A model generated the notes under the pieces. It ran no database searches and had not been told where the DNA came from. It saw only the letters and a program-made list of their open reading frames with translations. The position numbers and the translations under genes are program-made. A stretch of 64,000 nt of DNA, from NCBI GenBank assembly GCA_020746105.1, contig CM036618.1:111855308-111919307 (forward strand). The letters run 5' to 3'. Below, piece by piece: positions 1 to 13,899 of the stretch; positions within the stretch are counted from its first letter, which is position 1, and each line of letters opens with the position of its first letter. The DNA comes from Trogon surrucura (Eukaryota; Chordata; Aves; Trogoniformes; Trogonidae).

Positions 1-3000
1 TTTGGGATTCATCTGCAAAATCTGCAAACCCACCAGAATCTAAGGAAGAGGGCCCAGGAGTTCCTACATTTCCACGTGGCCCCACTAGGTCTGAAGTCAA
101 TGTACAGTCACTCCTAGACTCCACAAAGCTTTGGGTAGACCCATTCAGAGGACTTTCCAGTGCAGTGGGTAGAAATCTAATATAACAGGGACTCTACTGG
201 GTTGTTCTGGTGGAAGGGAGAAATTTTTGAATAACAGGAGTTTAGTTCTGTTCTAGCTCCATTTTCTATCTATGCCTCCGTGAAGGTCCTTTCTTTTCTG
301 GAATGTCCTGTACAAGACTCAGGAAAAAAGTGCAATAGCATGAGGAGCACAGCTGACCTGTCCTGACAAAAAACGAGGATGAGGCTTTCTGCCAAATGAG
401 GAACACTAGGGCAAAATTACATGTTTCCGACAGTTTTGTGCAACACAAAGGCAGCAGCCCAAATTCAGTACACCTCTGTAAATTCTACTAACATTCATAA
501 ATTTATGGTAAGTGAGGTCACTTTTTCTAGATGGTGCTATGTGTCTCATGTGCATTGAGAATGGAATAACGACAAGACCATTTTAGTTAAGCGATTGTAG
601 ATGAGTGATGGATGTGAAGCAGCAACTAAGGGAGAGCAGTACAAGTCCTGAATGCACAGGCAAAGAAATAACAAACAGAAGTAGAAAATGGTGTTACTTT
701 TAGTGGCATAACTGAAGCCTTTGCTGTGCTTAGTTGCAGTGCTCATATATTTTAAAGGAAGTAAAAAATGAAAGAGGTTTCAGGAAAAAAAATAATAATT
801 TTTGTAAGGAAAAGAAGACTTTTCCCACAGCCATTCATGACATTAAAAACCTAAGAAAACTTAGCAACGACGTCTTAAAATGAAAGCCTTAAGATGTTCA
901 ACCTATTAAATACATCAAAGACAAGATTAAGAGGTGTCTTGAACCTTGTCTGTAACTATCAATGTCAGGAAAAGAATTCTTGGTACCTGGAAGTCCTTTC
1001 AACCAGACAAATGTTGTGACAGAGAGTCAGAAAAGTTCAAACTGCAAGTAAAATTAACATTTTCAGTAGAGATAAAATAAGCATTGATAATACTGGGAAA
1101 TTCTTCACTGAAGTCTTAAAACAGAGCCTTTTTCTAACAGAATCTGTGTATCAATCATTGTTTTGGGGCTGCATTGTAGGAATCACTGGAAGAAATTCTG
1201 CCTTTTGCCATTTAGGTCAGGTTAATATCTTCACAGCAGTACATTCTGGCCATAACTTGTATGAATATATGAATTTTCTCTAGTCAAATGAAAACAGAAG
1301 CCAAGCATAAACAGCAGCAAATACTTTGACACCCTGTTAAACACAAACATGTTAAAATAAATTGTTTTCTCAGAACCAATTTCTGCATCGTTTGCACAAA
1401 GAGCTCACTGGGAAATGTTTCCCATGAAGAATTCAAACATAATGGGTAAAAGAAATCATTCAGACAAATCATTACTATTGTTCCCAATGGCAAATTCCCC
1501 CCCACACACACAATTTACTTACACACCCTCTAATATTTTCTAATATCCTCTTCAGTTGTCTGTAGATGACAAACTGAATCAAGATCAAGACATAATCAAA
1601 TCAATACTCTTTCCGAGGCAACAATTTTTTGTGCTGTTACACATTTTTAGATATTGTACATCTAAATAGACTTGTGCTTCTTTGGAGTCATAGTAGTTAA
1701 CGAATAAGCACATCTTTGATACTTATATATGCTTTTTCTCAACAATTTCCTAAAATTGACATTTTTGGAAATTACTTGTCCTCTTCTTTTAGTAATTTTT
1801 ACTACACTTCTAAATAAACTTGGTCTGACTCATGGGAGAGATAATGATGTAGATACAAAAATCACTGCTTTTTAATTATATTATGATCCCAAGAAATTTG
1901 ACTTTGGCCTTATTTTGCCACCTCATTAAATATAATTCTTTTTTTCCAAAATGGGTCTGGCTAGTCTCAGATGTACTAAACTTCATACCTGCTTGCAATA
2001 TTTCAATACTTTAAAGAAATTTACCTCAGCTACTTGGATAAGTGTTCTTGTGTCTACGTCATGGCTTCAGTAATCACAACCAGGAATCAAAGGTGGATTC
2101 AAAGTTTTTTTTAATAACTGAATTTAACAATATTAATAATAGAGGTAATGAAAGGAGTAATAAGTAATTTGCATAGGCTAAGGCAGGCCAAAGAACCACA
2201 CTCCCTCCCCAGTGTTTTAATTTCCATGTGTAATCAGAAAATGAAACAGAACGTAAATCTATACATTTCACTCAGCAACCCAATATTCTTTAAGAACTGC
2301 CACTCTTTTTCCATTTACCCTCTGGGACTATTTCTCTGGATTGTAAACATTCCATTTCCATTGAAAATCCCTGGGATTTGTGTACTTTACTTTGATTTGT
2401 GCTTTTAGACCTCTTCCTTGTACTCACTGGAGGTTTTATTTTCTATCACAGAGAATAGATAGACTAACTAGAATTAAGGTCTGACTGTATATGTCTGCTT
2501 TATGTGGCCCGTACACTTGACCAAAACTCCTTTTTTTTCCTCACACTATTACTCTTCCTTTGGATTTTCTCCAGTTTAGCCCTGCTGGGTACATGGCGTG
2601 AAAATGTATTTTCAGGATATTCCTATCAAAACTTTTCATAGAGCATTAACTATTCTGGTTGGCAGAGAGTAATGGCAAGAACCAATTATGTCCCACAAAA
2701 GTGATGCAAGGCGACACAGGTATTTCTATTTTAAGAACATCTGTTTTGAAATTATTTTGACAAAAAATCATAAAATACCTTTTTTAAACAACTTCTTCAA
2801 GAAACGTTTGTGAAATGAGGAATGATGATTTTCAGCAGAATTATTCATGCTTGGTTTTGTGTACCAGAGTAGAAACTATCCCAATAAATCTAATTCCTTG
2901 TTGCACTGTTCTTTGCGTAGGCAATTATATCTATACAAGAGACTGCAAAATCAGGGCTCAGTTACTATCAGAAGAAATCAAATCCTTCTCCAATCACCCT

Positions 3001-4610
3001 TTCAGCAAAACTTGTCTGTTAGACCCATTAACACAACAGGATTAGTCGGGATGACAGTGAGTAAAAATGCTGTGCAGCATTTGAACGGCAGAAGTAATTT
3101 TCCAACCGGATGGCAGCTTCACTGAGGTGATAATCCAGTGGATAACATTAGCAGGAGACTTGAAGGAGGAGAAGTCGCATTTTCTTGTCCATGAGAAGGA
3201 TATTGGGTTTAGACGATGTTTCCTAAAACTTTTCTACTGGTTTTGTATTGTATGGTGAACTTTCACAATCTCTGCTTTGTGAATATAGTATTTCTCCTTT
3301 ATAATACTAAGGGGTGATGACATATGACTGCACATTCCACCCATCTGAGATATTCACTCAGGCTCTGACTCTATAGCTGGATATTTGTGCCTTCCCAGAC
3401 TTGTACAACCCCAAAATTAACAGCACTTGATGCAAAGCTACCCATGTTTTTGTATCCACACTCTGTCTTTATGCAAAAGCGAGGAATATTCATGTGCCAT
3501 CAGTGATGCTACAACTTTAACAGAGGCGGTTGAAAACAACTCGGTATGAAGTGTTCTTGAGAGCAGCTAAAAATGTAGAAGATAGAGGGTACACAATTAA
3601 AAATAGATTAACAATATTCAAAATCACTTTGTTGTATAGTTCTTCAGCTAGTAACCATGAACATTTTCTTGGCTACTACTGACATTCATTTTGTGGCTCT
3701 GCATTGAGCAGAACTTGCCTTTGGAAGCCTTTAGAATGGTACAGAGCAAACTTTCTGCTCCTTTAAACAGGAAATTCCTCTGAAGTGAGTAGAGCTGCAC
3801 TCTGGAAGTCAGCATGCTGTAACCAAGTGTTTAATTTGACACCAAATTAAAATTTAATCACAGCTATCTGTGATTGTGAGTGAACAAAACAGATATCTTT
3901 TTTGTTCAAAAGAACTGAACTTAATTTTCTCCTTTACTAGTCTACAATCTTTTCAATGCTAATGCTGAATATTATTCTGATTAATTAGTAGTTATAGATA
4001 ATGACAATGAAACTAATTACAAGTAATATTACAATTAAAAAATCAACATTTTTTCACTTAAAATCTGTTCATCCTTAGCTAAAGTGAGAATTGACAAAAT
4101 TTTTATTTCCTCCATAGACTTTAGAGGAACTGAGCAACAATATTTATTTTGTAGTCACATGAATGCCTGCATTAAGCTCCCATGTGTAGAGTGCTTGCAT
4201 ATATTGCAATCAGGAACCATGCCCTAGAACAATTTTTCATTTTCATTAATTACTTTGATATGAATTGGTTAAACAGTTATTTTCTTGGTATAAGAATACA
4301 TATTTTAACTTTTATGAGGCTACTAAGTGATGTAAAAAACTTGCAGTATTTGTTCAGAATGGGTGAAAAACGTGGCTCCCGACAAGGGTATACTGTAACT
4401 GTGCTTTTGCAAAACCTCATTGTATGTATGTCATGGATAGCTACATTAAACATTCATCTGTGACTGTTACTATCTCAGAAATGCACAATTAAACTTTCTA
4501 GTGGTAGCAGATGTTTCAAGATAGTCACATTTTTGGCATGTCACTGTAAAGTGAACCCAAAGCAAGTCAGAGCTAATTCTTCTCTTCCTACCAGTTTAAT
4601 CAATGTCATG
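1..4610. other. AT-rich unique sequence, no gene recognised
   Basis: I see no convincing coding gene, RNA gene or young repeat here. The open frames are short (up to about 90 codons), lie on both strands and have no recognisable motif, as expected by chance in AT-rich vertebrate DNA. The one structured spot is a pair of adjacent perfect stem-loops near 3.85 kb, listed separately. Confidence 0.6.
3830..3875. repeat. Two adjacent perfect inverted repeats (stem-loops)
   Basis: The first inverted repeat has 9-bp arms, TTTAATTTG and CAAATTAAA, around the 4-base loop ACAC (3830-3851). The second has 8-bp arms, AATCACAG and CTGTGATT, around the 4-base loop CTAT (3856-3875). Only four bases separate them. 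Both arms are perfect. Function is unknown; they could be palindromic protein-binding sites or chance. Confidence 0.75.
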
Positions 4611-4959
4611 CAATCACAGAATGGTTGGGGTGGAAGAGATCTCTGGAGGTCATCTGGTCCAACCTCCCTGCTGAAACAGGGACATCTAGAGCTGTTTGCC
4701 CAGGACTGTGCCCAGATGTTTTCTGAATATCTTCAGTGTTGGAGACTCCACAAATACTGTCGTGTTCCTGTGCTTCCTGATGTTCAGACAGTACCTCCTG
4801 CATTTCAGTTTGTGCCCATCGCCTCTGGTCCATTCACTGGGCTTCACTTGGAAGAGCCTGGCTCAATCCTCTATGTACGTGTTTATATACATTAATAAGA
4901 TTCCCCATGAGTCTTCTCTTGTTGAGGCTAAATAGTCCCACCTCTCCCAGGTGCGAATC

Positions 4960-5289
4960 TCATTGGAGAGATGCTCCAGTCCTTTCATCAGCCTTGGGAT
5001 TGCCCCGACCCAGATGGAGGACCTCGCACTTGGTCTTGTTGAACTTCATGAGGTTGACCTGGGCCCACCTCTCCAGCCTGTCAAGGTCCCTCTGGATGGC
5101 ATTCCTGCCCTCCAGGGTGTCAGCTGCCTCACACAGCTTGGTGTCGTCGGCAAACTTGCTGAGGGTGCACTCAATGCCACTGTCCATGTCGCAGACGAAG
5201 ATGTTAAACAAGACTGGTCCCAGTACTGATCCTTGAGGGACTCCACTTGTCACTGGCTTCCACTTGGACATTGACCCATTGACAGCCAC
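4960..5289 (-). pseudogene. CR1 ORF2 fragment: C-terminal part of reverse transcriptase
   Basis: This open minus-strand segment of 109 codons encodes the palm part of a CR1 non-LTR reverse transcriptase. Motif [10 protein letters not shown] lies near residues 17-26. The catalytic FADD box is intact at 5143-5154, followed by TKLCE. The protein would copy CR1 RNA at a nicked chromosomal target, but here it has neither the endonuclease nor the N-terminal RT part in the same frame. It ends where the element's internal deletion begins. It is a remnant and not expected to work. The overlapping plus-strand open frames are antisense shadows. Confidence 0.85.
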
Positions 5290-5573
5290 TGTTTGGGTGC
5301 AGCCATCAAGTCAGTTCTTTATCCACTGAATTGTCCATCCATCAAACCCGTATTTTATCAGCTTACCCTTGGTGAAGTCATGCTGACTGATGATTGTCTC
5401 ATCCTTAATGTGCCTGGAAATGGTGTTCAGGATTAGCTGCTCCATAACATTCCAGGGTATCACGGTGAGTCTGATCAGTCTGTAGTTCCCTGGTCCATCT
5501 TCTTGCCCTTCTTGAAGATGGGGGTAACATTTGCATTCTTTCTGTCTTTCAATACTTCTCTCAGCTGTTACGA

Positions 5574-5813
5574 TTAATCAAAAATTATTGAGAGTGGCCT
5601 CATAATGGCAGTTGACAGCTCCCTCAGCATTTGTGGATGCATCTCATCAGGCCCCATGGACTTATATATACTCAATTTGCTCAAGTATTCCCTGACCTGA
5701 TCCTCTTCCACCAAGGGTGCATCTTCTTTGCTCCAGTCTTTCCCCCTTTGTCTCTGGGACCTGGGATTCCTGAAGGTTGGTCTAGCTAGTAAAGGCTGAG
5801 GCACAGAAGGCAC
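5574..5813 (-). pseudogene. CR1 ORF2 fragment: N-terminal part of reverse transcriptase
   Basis: This 79-codon minus-strand frame carries the CR1 segment just before the RT fingers. Recognisable parts are EEDQVREYLSKL and YKSMGPDEMHPQMLREL, the conserved stretch preceding RT motif 1 in bird CR1. It is separated from the palm fragment at 4960-5289 by frame breaks, so the ORF is dead. Upstream (5820-6640) the endonuclease region is also broken. Confidence 0.8.
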
Positions 5814-8800
5814 TCAGTACCTCAGCCTTTTTCGTGTCCTGTGTCACCAGGTCACCCATCTTGTTGACAATGAGTCCACATTTTCCCTAGTCTTTCTTCT
5901 GTCAGTAAGGTGCTTACAGTAGTCCTTCTGTCCCTGGACAGATTGATTTGTATTTGGGCTTTGGCTTTCCTAACTTCAATCCTGGATGTTTGGATAATGT
6001 TTCTGTACTCGTCTCAGACTACCTGTTCTTGTTGCCACCCCTTGTATGCTTCTGGTTTGTGTTTGTGTTTGCCTAGCAGCTCTCTGTTCATCCACACAGA
6101 CCTGACTTTGTGCTTGTTGGGATGGAACTCTCTTGTGCTTGGAGGAGGTGATTGATAAATATTAACTGGCTTCCTTGGACCCTTGTCCTTCCAGGGTCTT
6201 ATCCCATGGGACATTTCTGAGAAGATCTTTGAAGAGGCTAAAGTCAGCTCTACTGAGGGCAAGTGTTGCAAGCTTGCTTCTCACCCTTCTCCGTGCCCTC
6301 ACGACCCTGAACTCCAGCATAGTCACAGCAGCCAAGGCCACCTTGATCTTGACATCCCCAAGGAGCCCTTCCTTGCTGATGTATGTGGTGCAACATGATG
6401 GAACTGCTATCTTTTGGAGAAGGATCATTTGAATTGCTTATATCCTGCTATCTTGTCTCTTCAGTAGACATCAAGGTGGCTGATGTCCCCAAGACGTTCA
6501 GGGTCTGCAACTGTAAAGCTCACATCTGTGTGTAGATGGTCTCATCAATTTGTTCCTTCTGGTCATATGGACTATAGCAGACACCCACTATAATGTCATC
6601 TTTGACAGTTCTTGAAGTCTTCCTTGTTACCTTTGTTCCTTTCTGAAAGAAATTACTTGGATATATATTCTGATGCTAATCTTAAATCACTTTATTTTTT
6701 TTTTCTAAACCTACATTACCTTCAGCACTGTCAGTATGGAGAATACTTTCTTGCACGGTTATGCTGTGATGTAATTCATCCATCATAATACATCAGCACG
6801 GTAGCATGTTGCCAACAAAAAAGTGGGAAATCATCTTTTCTATTGTCAGATTTTCTACAGTTGGCAAATTTTTTAGCATAACAAAGATGTTGGCATCAAG
6901 AAAGATCAACATAGGAATCTTTAGTGAAGAACTATTTCTTGGCTAAAACTTTATCAGAACCAATTATTCCTCACAATAAGTTGTCTCTTTGGTGTATTGT
7001 CCTGTAGTACATATTAAGTGGACAGTAGGGAATATTGTAATGGCCTTTCATGAGACTGAGTCAAATGGAAATTTAGAAGGAAATTAATGAGAACATCTGA
7101 ATGTAGAGCTATAGAAGAAAATATCTGAGGAGACATAAATATTATTGGCTGAGTAATATGAAAAAATAGATCCATTAAAATGTGTTCTGAAAGTATTTCT
7201 TATACAATATTCTTTTGCATATCTTAAGCATGACATAAAATGTATTTCTTATACGATTAAACTAAAATTTTAATAATAAATGGACTAAGCAAACTGTCCT
7301 ACAGGGGAAAGCCTTCTCTGTAAGGTAAATCCCAGTGAATAACAGAAATCTTGTTTGATTGTTGGCCCATTATTGAAATGAGCACACAAATTACCTGCTT
7401 CCTAGTTTTTATTCATGAAGAGGAGGAATAATTCTAAGGTTCCCAAAGTAGAAAAACTCCTACATCTAAACCATAATTAAAATTTCTCCCCAGCAGAGTA
7501 TTTACACCATTAGGAAATTCACAGAATTATAATCATGAAAGCAAGGATCGTGTTTCACATAACCTACGTATTTAATCAAGTTAACAAAACTCCCAAACAA
7601 ACCACAAACATTTCTTGCTTTTTTTTTAAACACATATTCAGAATAAAGAAATAACCTGAGCAACTAATCATCCACTAAGAGAGAAAATCATATCTGAACG
7701 AGGTGGAATAGTTATGAGTATATACTGAATACATAGACTACATATGCATATGCACATTCATTCATGTAATAATAATACCTTATGCACATAAAATGTGTAT
7801 AAATGTAATGAACACAGACAACATAGCAAATAATAAATGATGTGCTATGGTCCAATTATTAATATATATAGAAACCAAAACAGAAACAGTCCTCACACTG
7901 AACACATGAGAAAAATTTTACTTTACTAACACAGAACTCTACCACAACGTTGTATCATGCCAAGAGACAGAAACAGATAACACTGAAGTTCCAGAAAAGT
8001 TTCCTTTACAATTCAACAAACAAAGAGTAAGGCACATGAAGATGCTTATGAACTTGAAAAAGCAATATTGATTAATAGATTTTTAATTTGTTGTATGTGC
8101 TTTTGTTTAAATAAAATATTTCAAAAAGCTGCTGTTACGTAATTATAAATTGTTTCAAAACAAAATTATAAAAACTGGTCAAAAGCCACTAACAATACAT
8201 CTCAAATTATTTTCATTTGCAAAGCCTCTTTTTATAGCAAGTTAAAAAGTACTTGATCCATTTTTTCATTCTGCTTTTTACAGCTTAGAGCAAATGCCTT
8301 CTTGCTTTAAGAACTGCATATTTATTCAAAAGTGTCTGTTATGAAGAACATCTAATGCTCATAAATCATTTGGTTGTTAGAAAAAGAAAAAAATTCAATG
8401 TGCATTTCCCCAAATATGTTTGTAATGCATGTAGAACAGGCACTTCATTTCACTTCCATTAAAACAAACCAACTCTCCCTACCCAAAAAGCCGTTTGTCT
8501 CCAAAAGTAGTTTAGAATATCAAGGTCTCAGGTGTTTTGTTTTTGTCTCTTTCAATGTACTTCTTAACATTCAATATTGAAAACTGTAATTTTTTATAAA
8601 GTCTGCTTTATTGGTGAGATATCACCATTTTCTGTAGTGGACAAAATTTTTGAAATACACCACCTTTTAGTTAGTACACTGGCATAACCTTATAGGTATT
8701 TTGCTGTCATTACTCTTTCACATCTCATATCAGTGATATTTGCATGTATTTAAAAGACACGCATCCTAACAAATAGTTACATAAAAAGATATGTCCTACA

Positions 8801-10211
8801 TTATATGTTTTTTCTGCCTTCAGTAACAAGCAGCCTGATGAGGAGTGTAAAATTTAAATAAGCAAAGCAAGTAAAGTTCTAGTAAATAATAAGTGGAATA
8901 GAAGAACTGGGCAGGACTAGCTCATATGACATACAACAGGATCTTCTTTAGAATGCATTCAGAGAGAATTATTTTCATTAATTTATACAGCTTGGCTAAG
9001 ACCTAGATCACTCCTTGATTTTCATGGTTTATCTGCTGTGCTGCTACTTGGCATCTGTAACTCCCATTGAGTTGTGATGGTGAATCATTGGAATACAACG
9101 AGTTTGTAAGTCTGCTCTTTCTGCCAGGGAATCATTTCTAATCAATAGCTTTTAGTGTAATGGAAGTTACCACAATGCTTTCAAAATCTGGGTTTACTCT
9201 GTAGATAAAATGACCTTAGTGCCATCTCTAGTGTGTAGTTGTTGCTTCATCAAGCTGCATATTAGACAGTAGGTCAAGGCTGCTTGTCCAAATCAGTATT
9301 TTATAAGATGAAATAAAAGCAACACAGAAAACGTTAATACTGTAACAGAGAAGTCATCTTCATATGTTTTATTTGTGAATGCCTGCATATCCACATATTT
9401 AGATATGATTTCTGACAGTAATGTTTTTTAAATAGGTCAAATAAATTTTTTATCTAAATTGATTTGAGCGAGTATGCAGTGGGAAAGTACAGATTTTGAT
9501 GGAAGTTACGGTTACGTAAATCTCCACTGAGACGAGAATTACTTCAAACATATGTGGACTGACTGGTGTAAATCCCTTATAACACGAGTTCAAATCTCTG
9601 GTTGGAACCCTCATAAACACGTTTTAAATTGGAATTCTTCTATTAGAATTGCATCAATCAATTACACAGACTTTGGAGCATAAAAAGAGGAGAAAGGCAT
9701 TTAGAAAAAACATCTCGTTCAAGTGTTGGCTATTTTTTTCTCATTTATCAAAATAATGTAAAAAATAGCTATAGTGACAGACACTAAAGAAGATAAGTCA
9801 AATCCAATGAAAACTGGAGTACAGACTTAATTTGGGTAGAAACATCACATGCCTTCTAATTTCCAGATCCTGCACAAACTGAAAAACAGGGTTCATGCTT
9901 GCTGGAAGAAAACAGTGGTGGATAAAAAGGAAAACTAAAGTTCACCACATAGCACTAACAGCTGACATGCTTCACTGAAATGAGATAAAAGTCTCACTGG
10001 AAAATTCGGGTCAATAGGAATTTTTCAACTGGATTACAGAATTGGGCACTAAAGGCTGAAGTTTACAGAGAGCTTAGTCATCTTTGTCCAACAGTGACAC
10101 AAACTTTGGTATCATTTACATATAAAAGTGATCCCACTCACTTATGTAAATTGGATATTTCCTCCTGGTATTCAGTAGTTTTTCTTAGCAAACATAAGGA
10201 CTGTATGCAAA

Positions 10212-10300
10212 CAAAAGAAGAAGAAAAAGAAGAAGAACAACAGGAACAATAATGGAAAAAGATGATTAAAAAATAAGGAAAAAAGAAGAAGAAAAACAAT
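10212..10300. repeat. Purine-rich (GAA)n-like tract
   Basis: An imperfect AAGAAG/AAAGAAG tract of about 90 bp in which nearly all bases are A or G on the plus strand. It produces a phenylalanine/serine-rich shadow frame on the minus strand. It is a simple repeat. Confidence 0.8.
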
Positions 10301-10445
10301 AGCAGTTTCTCTGAGGAAAAATGAATGCACAAGAATTAGTGTAACTTACTCAGCACAACGCCATGGATCTCACTGACCTTGGGAGGTTTTCCAAGAGTTA
10401 GTCCTCCCACAAATATTTTACAAACAATTATGGCATCTGAGACAC

Positions 10446-10466
10446 TTTTTTTTTTTTTTTTCCCCC
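10446..10466. repeat. T16 C5 homopolymer tract
   Basis: A run of 16 T followed by 5 C. It ends in an AG, so it resembles a strong splice acceptor tract, but no long open frame follows it. Confidence 0.8.
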
Positions 10467-13400
10467 AGGAGCAGTGATTCATTTTTCTCTCTGTATCAAT
10501 TTTTCTTTAACAAATATATATACTGGGGCCTTTTAAAGGAAACAGTACTGTTCTTTCAGATATGTTCTTGTGTATCTGAGTGTTTTTCTTGGTTAAGTGA
10601 AAGAAATTATATCAAGCTTTGCTGGTTTTTGATTTTATCTTTTTATCTTCTACTAAAAAAAATGAGTTGTAATTCCAGGCTCAGGTAGAGAAAACTGGAT
10701 AATTGCCTTTTTTCCCCTTCAAAGAATAGTCTAAACATATTCACTGCAAACTACGTACACAATTGTCATTATCTGTGCCATTTGAAATCTTTGCTCATTG
10801 AGTTTCTAGCGCAATGCATGGGGAATTATTGATAGCTATAAGAGAAAGCCGAGGTCAGTTTACCAGTCAGGGTTAGATTAGATGAGCTTGATATCCAGGG
10901 ATAAAAATTACACCCATTCATCAGCGTGAAGTAGTGCCTCATCTGCAATTGTTCAGAAAGCACTTGGCTGGTTTGGAAAACACAGCACTAACTTACATAG
11001 AGTCTTACTAACAATAATACCTCAAACAAAATAATTACAAGACTATATTTTCTGGCAGCCTGCTCTGCCATGGAAAGTATAGTAATAAATGTGTATTATT
11101 GACCTCAGGCTTTACCAGCATCTCCCACTGGCTTAGAGAGATGTTGTTCATGCGAAGCAAAACTGATATAAGATCAGTTGCTCAGGCAAGTACACATCTT
11201 TTCACTAAGAAATTAGCAAACCCATACGCCCAAATTGGATTTCCAGTGCCGCATCAACAAACCCTGTCGGTGCTACACGTCGGTTTGCAACAAAACGTTA
11301 CATGGCTAATTTAATAGCAGTTTGAAAGGGAGGAAAAATGTCTGTAAAGAAACTGAACAACTAAGATGGATGAACTTATGGTAAGACAGGACACATTATC
11401 TTGCTGATCAGGACCCTCTCTAGAAGAGATAATATGAATATGAACTTACAAAAAATGTGCAATTACATTCATTGTGCTACACAGAGGATTGAAGAGATTT
11501 CAAGGACTGCTACACTCCTTTACAAGGATGCAAAATTTCTTTAAGTAGACTCTGAAACTCTAGTACACTCATACTTCATATGTATAAAAAAAAAATTCAG
11601 GCCTCAAAAAAACATGCAGGAGTTACACAGTGCTTTGAAAAATCAGATTCTGAGGAAGCATATTCATTCCTTAAGATATGACTCCTCAAAAATAAAACAG
11701 ATAGTATGGTGTTATGAAAAAAATGAAAATGACAATTCCCAAGACTATTAATAAACAAATGTGAAGGGAAAAAATGGATCTCAATCTCTACAGGCAGCTA
11801 CAGATACACCATGACTGCAATGTGGAGTTCACAGAATAATTATAGTTAGTAAATAATGTAGAGTGTTAAAACAGAGCATTTAATCTTGTTGCAAATCTAT
11901 ACTTTTACAGATGAACTTACTACTTTGGTTTTTTGGGAAAAAAAAACACTCTTAAATTGATCAAAAATTAACCCTAGGAAGAACCATTCTGCTTATATTC
12001 ACTTTTTTTGTTTTAATTATTGAAGCTTGATCACTAAAAATGACTCTACCTTTTCAGCTGATTATGTACATTCAGGCTCCAAGCACTGAGTTCGTATCTT
12101 TGCAGGTAGAAATCTTTCTAGCTCACTGACGAAGCACCCACGCTTCGTTAAGCAATAAAGCTTCCTGGCGATTCTATAAGTGTCTTTCATGGAAGGACCT
12201 CAGCAGCTTGTACATACAAATGCCTCCATGAAGTTTCCATGCAAGCACAAGTGGTGCTCGAGACTGATGTGAGGGTCATTCAGCTCAAGTGAACGTGTGC
12301 ATCTAGGACTTCTTCCATGCATAGTGGAGCCAAAAAAAATGCAATAGGGGAATTTTTATTCAGGAGAAATGAAAAATAAAAGCCAAGATAGAAGATTTGG
12401 CTAGGCTTAGGCAGACAATATTTTGCCTACAGGTAGGTGACGTGCAGACTTCAACTTCTGTGAAAGATCGAGTAGGAATCATATGAGCCATATAGCTTTT
12501 TATCGAAACAGGAGGACTGCTTAAATTGTGTATAATGGTGCATCTCCAGACCATAATGCCTGTGAAAACTGTTGTGATCTTTCAGATGGTGGATTTAATT
12601 TTAAAACTCTATTTTGTGAAGCGGGAAAAAATATGCAGTGCTGAATGTCATGAGAATTTGTGAACTTACTTTATTCAGCTAGGAAACTAAGGAGGGAAAG
12701 GGTGCATGGAAGTAGTTCATTGTCTCAAATGCTTGCTTATTCTAACAATCCTGGATGTTCCTCAGTTTAGGCTACTTTTTAGTAATAGTCTACTATTTTT
12801 GCAATTTTTATCATAACAAAAAGCAACTCAGCTACTCTTAATAAGTGGGCAAGGAAAAGATCAGAATCTTCTGCACCCCAGATATATGTACTTATATTTA
12901 GGAAATGCCTCCGAAGTGCCAGTTTAATTTATTGTAGACTTTCCCTTTTTCCCCTTTGGCTTTATGTCTCCTGTAGAAAGAATTGTAGATTTAATATGAA
13001 GGACAAAATGGCAAACAGAAGAAAATAAAGAAGACTTACTTTGTTTTTTCCACCAAGAGGAAAGTTAAAAAATCTCTTCTTATCAAGCGTAATAGAGAAG
13101 AAATGTTGTTATATATGCAGAAAAACTTTCTCAGGAGAGAAATAAGAAAGAGAAATATTCAGTCCAGTTGGGTCCAAACTACAGGGTCTTAAAAAAGCAA
13201 CCAAAACAACAAAAGCACCACATATTATTCATTGCAATAACATTACGTGCCAAAACATCAAGCCCCTTCAGGAAAGAGGTAAATACAAACGATTTGCTTA
13301 GACTTCCTCATCTACATCTTTATCTCACTACAGTGTTGCCAGCAACAATAGGATCTAAAAAGCAGAGACAGGAGAAGCAACAAAGTTTCACCAGAAGCTT

Positions 13401-13685
13401 ATGCTGTTTCAGACTTCACTCTGTCATTTCTTGGGCTACGCATGACCCTGACAGGTCCAAACCAAGCAAACTGAAACATGGTTTGTTTTGTTGGGTGCTT
13501 TTCCTATCTTCTAATTGTTACAGGAAAACAGTGCCACAGCTCCACTTTTTTCTGTCACCACCATCCATTGACTTGTCCCTTCCTTCCACTGGTAAGTCCT
13601 GCTCAAACTCTCACTCCCTGTGGTTTGTCAAAGTAGAAACAAATAGAATTTTCCCACAATCTGACTATAGGGAATAAGGAAGAGG

Positions 13686-13702
13686 AAAAAAAAAAAAAAA
13701 AA
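13686..13702. repeat. A17 homopolymer
   Basis: A run of 17 A on the plus strand. No retrocopy body or target duplication is evident upstream of it. Confidence 0.8.
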
Positions 13703-13899
13703 TCATTATTTCTAACCTGAAGGCAAAAAAATTTTATATCAAAAGTCAAACAACCAGAGACTGAATTATTACAGCTACTAGCACATTTTGTCTTTAGCAT
13801 ATGCTGCATCATTGTAGTTAATTGTGATTAAAACCGGAACTAACCAGCACGTTTTTATGCCTTAGTGTAGTGTAAACTATATCTATGTCAATCCTGATA

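Larger units (their letters stand above)
4611..6640 (-). mobile_element. CR1 LINE, about 2 kb, minus strand, 5'-truncated and internally deleted
   Basis: The plus strand starts with the complement of the CR1 3' end (ATCACAGAATGG and the GGTTGG..GGAAG..GACCTC-like block typical of bird CR1). Reading the minus strand, the sequence runs from a decayed endonuclease region (around 6460-6500, complement of the GGGGACATCAGCCACCT-type stretch) through reverse transcriptase to the 3' UTR. RT blocks visible are the KSMGPDEMHP segment near 5600-5700 and the [10 protein letters not shown] and FADDTK segments near 5130-5240. The 5' half of a full-length element is absent. Around 4990 the RT sequence jumps directly to the 3' UTR, so a few hundred bases usual for the family are missing. 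The exact 5' edge is uncertain by tens of bases. Confidence 0.93.
6650..13890. other. 7-kb AT-rich stretch without recognised genes
   Basis: I find no gene, RNA or dispersed repeat that I can support. It contains simple-sequence tracts (listed separately) and short random open frames. A 169-codon plus-strand frame at 13168-13677 is the longest opening outside repeats and GC-rich DNA. It shows no domain, signal peptide or convincing composition, so I do not call it. Confidence 0.55.

Noticed and set aside
4533-5236. Plus-strand frames of 79-120 codons
   Set aside because: Antisense to the CR1 3' UTR and RT region; explained by the mobile element.
13168-13677. Plus-strand frame of 169 codons
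   Set aside because: Longest opening outside repeats and the GC-rich island, but no domain, signal or compositional evidence. A frame of this size is possible by chance in 64 kb over six frames.
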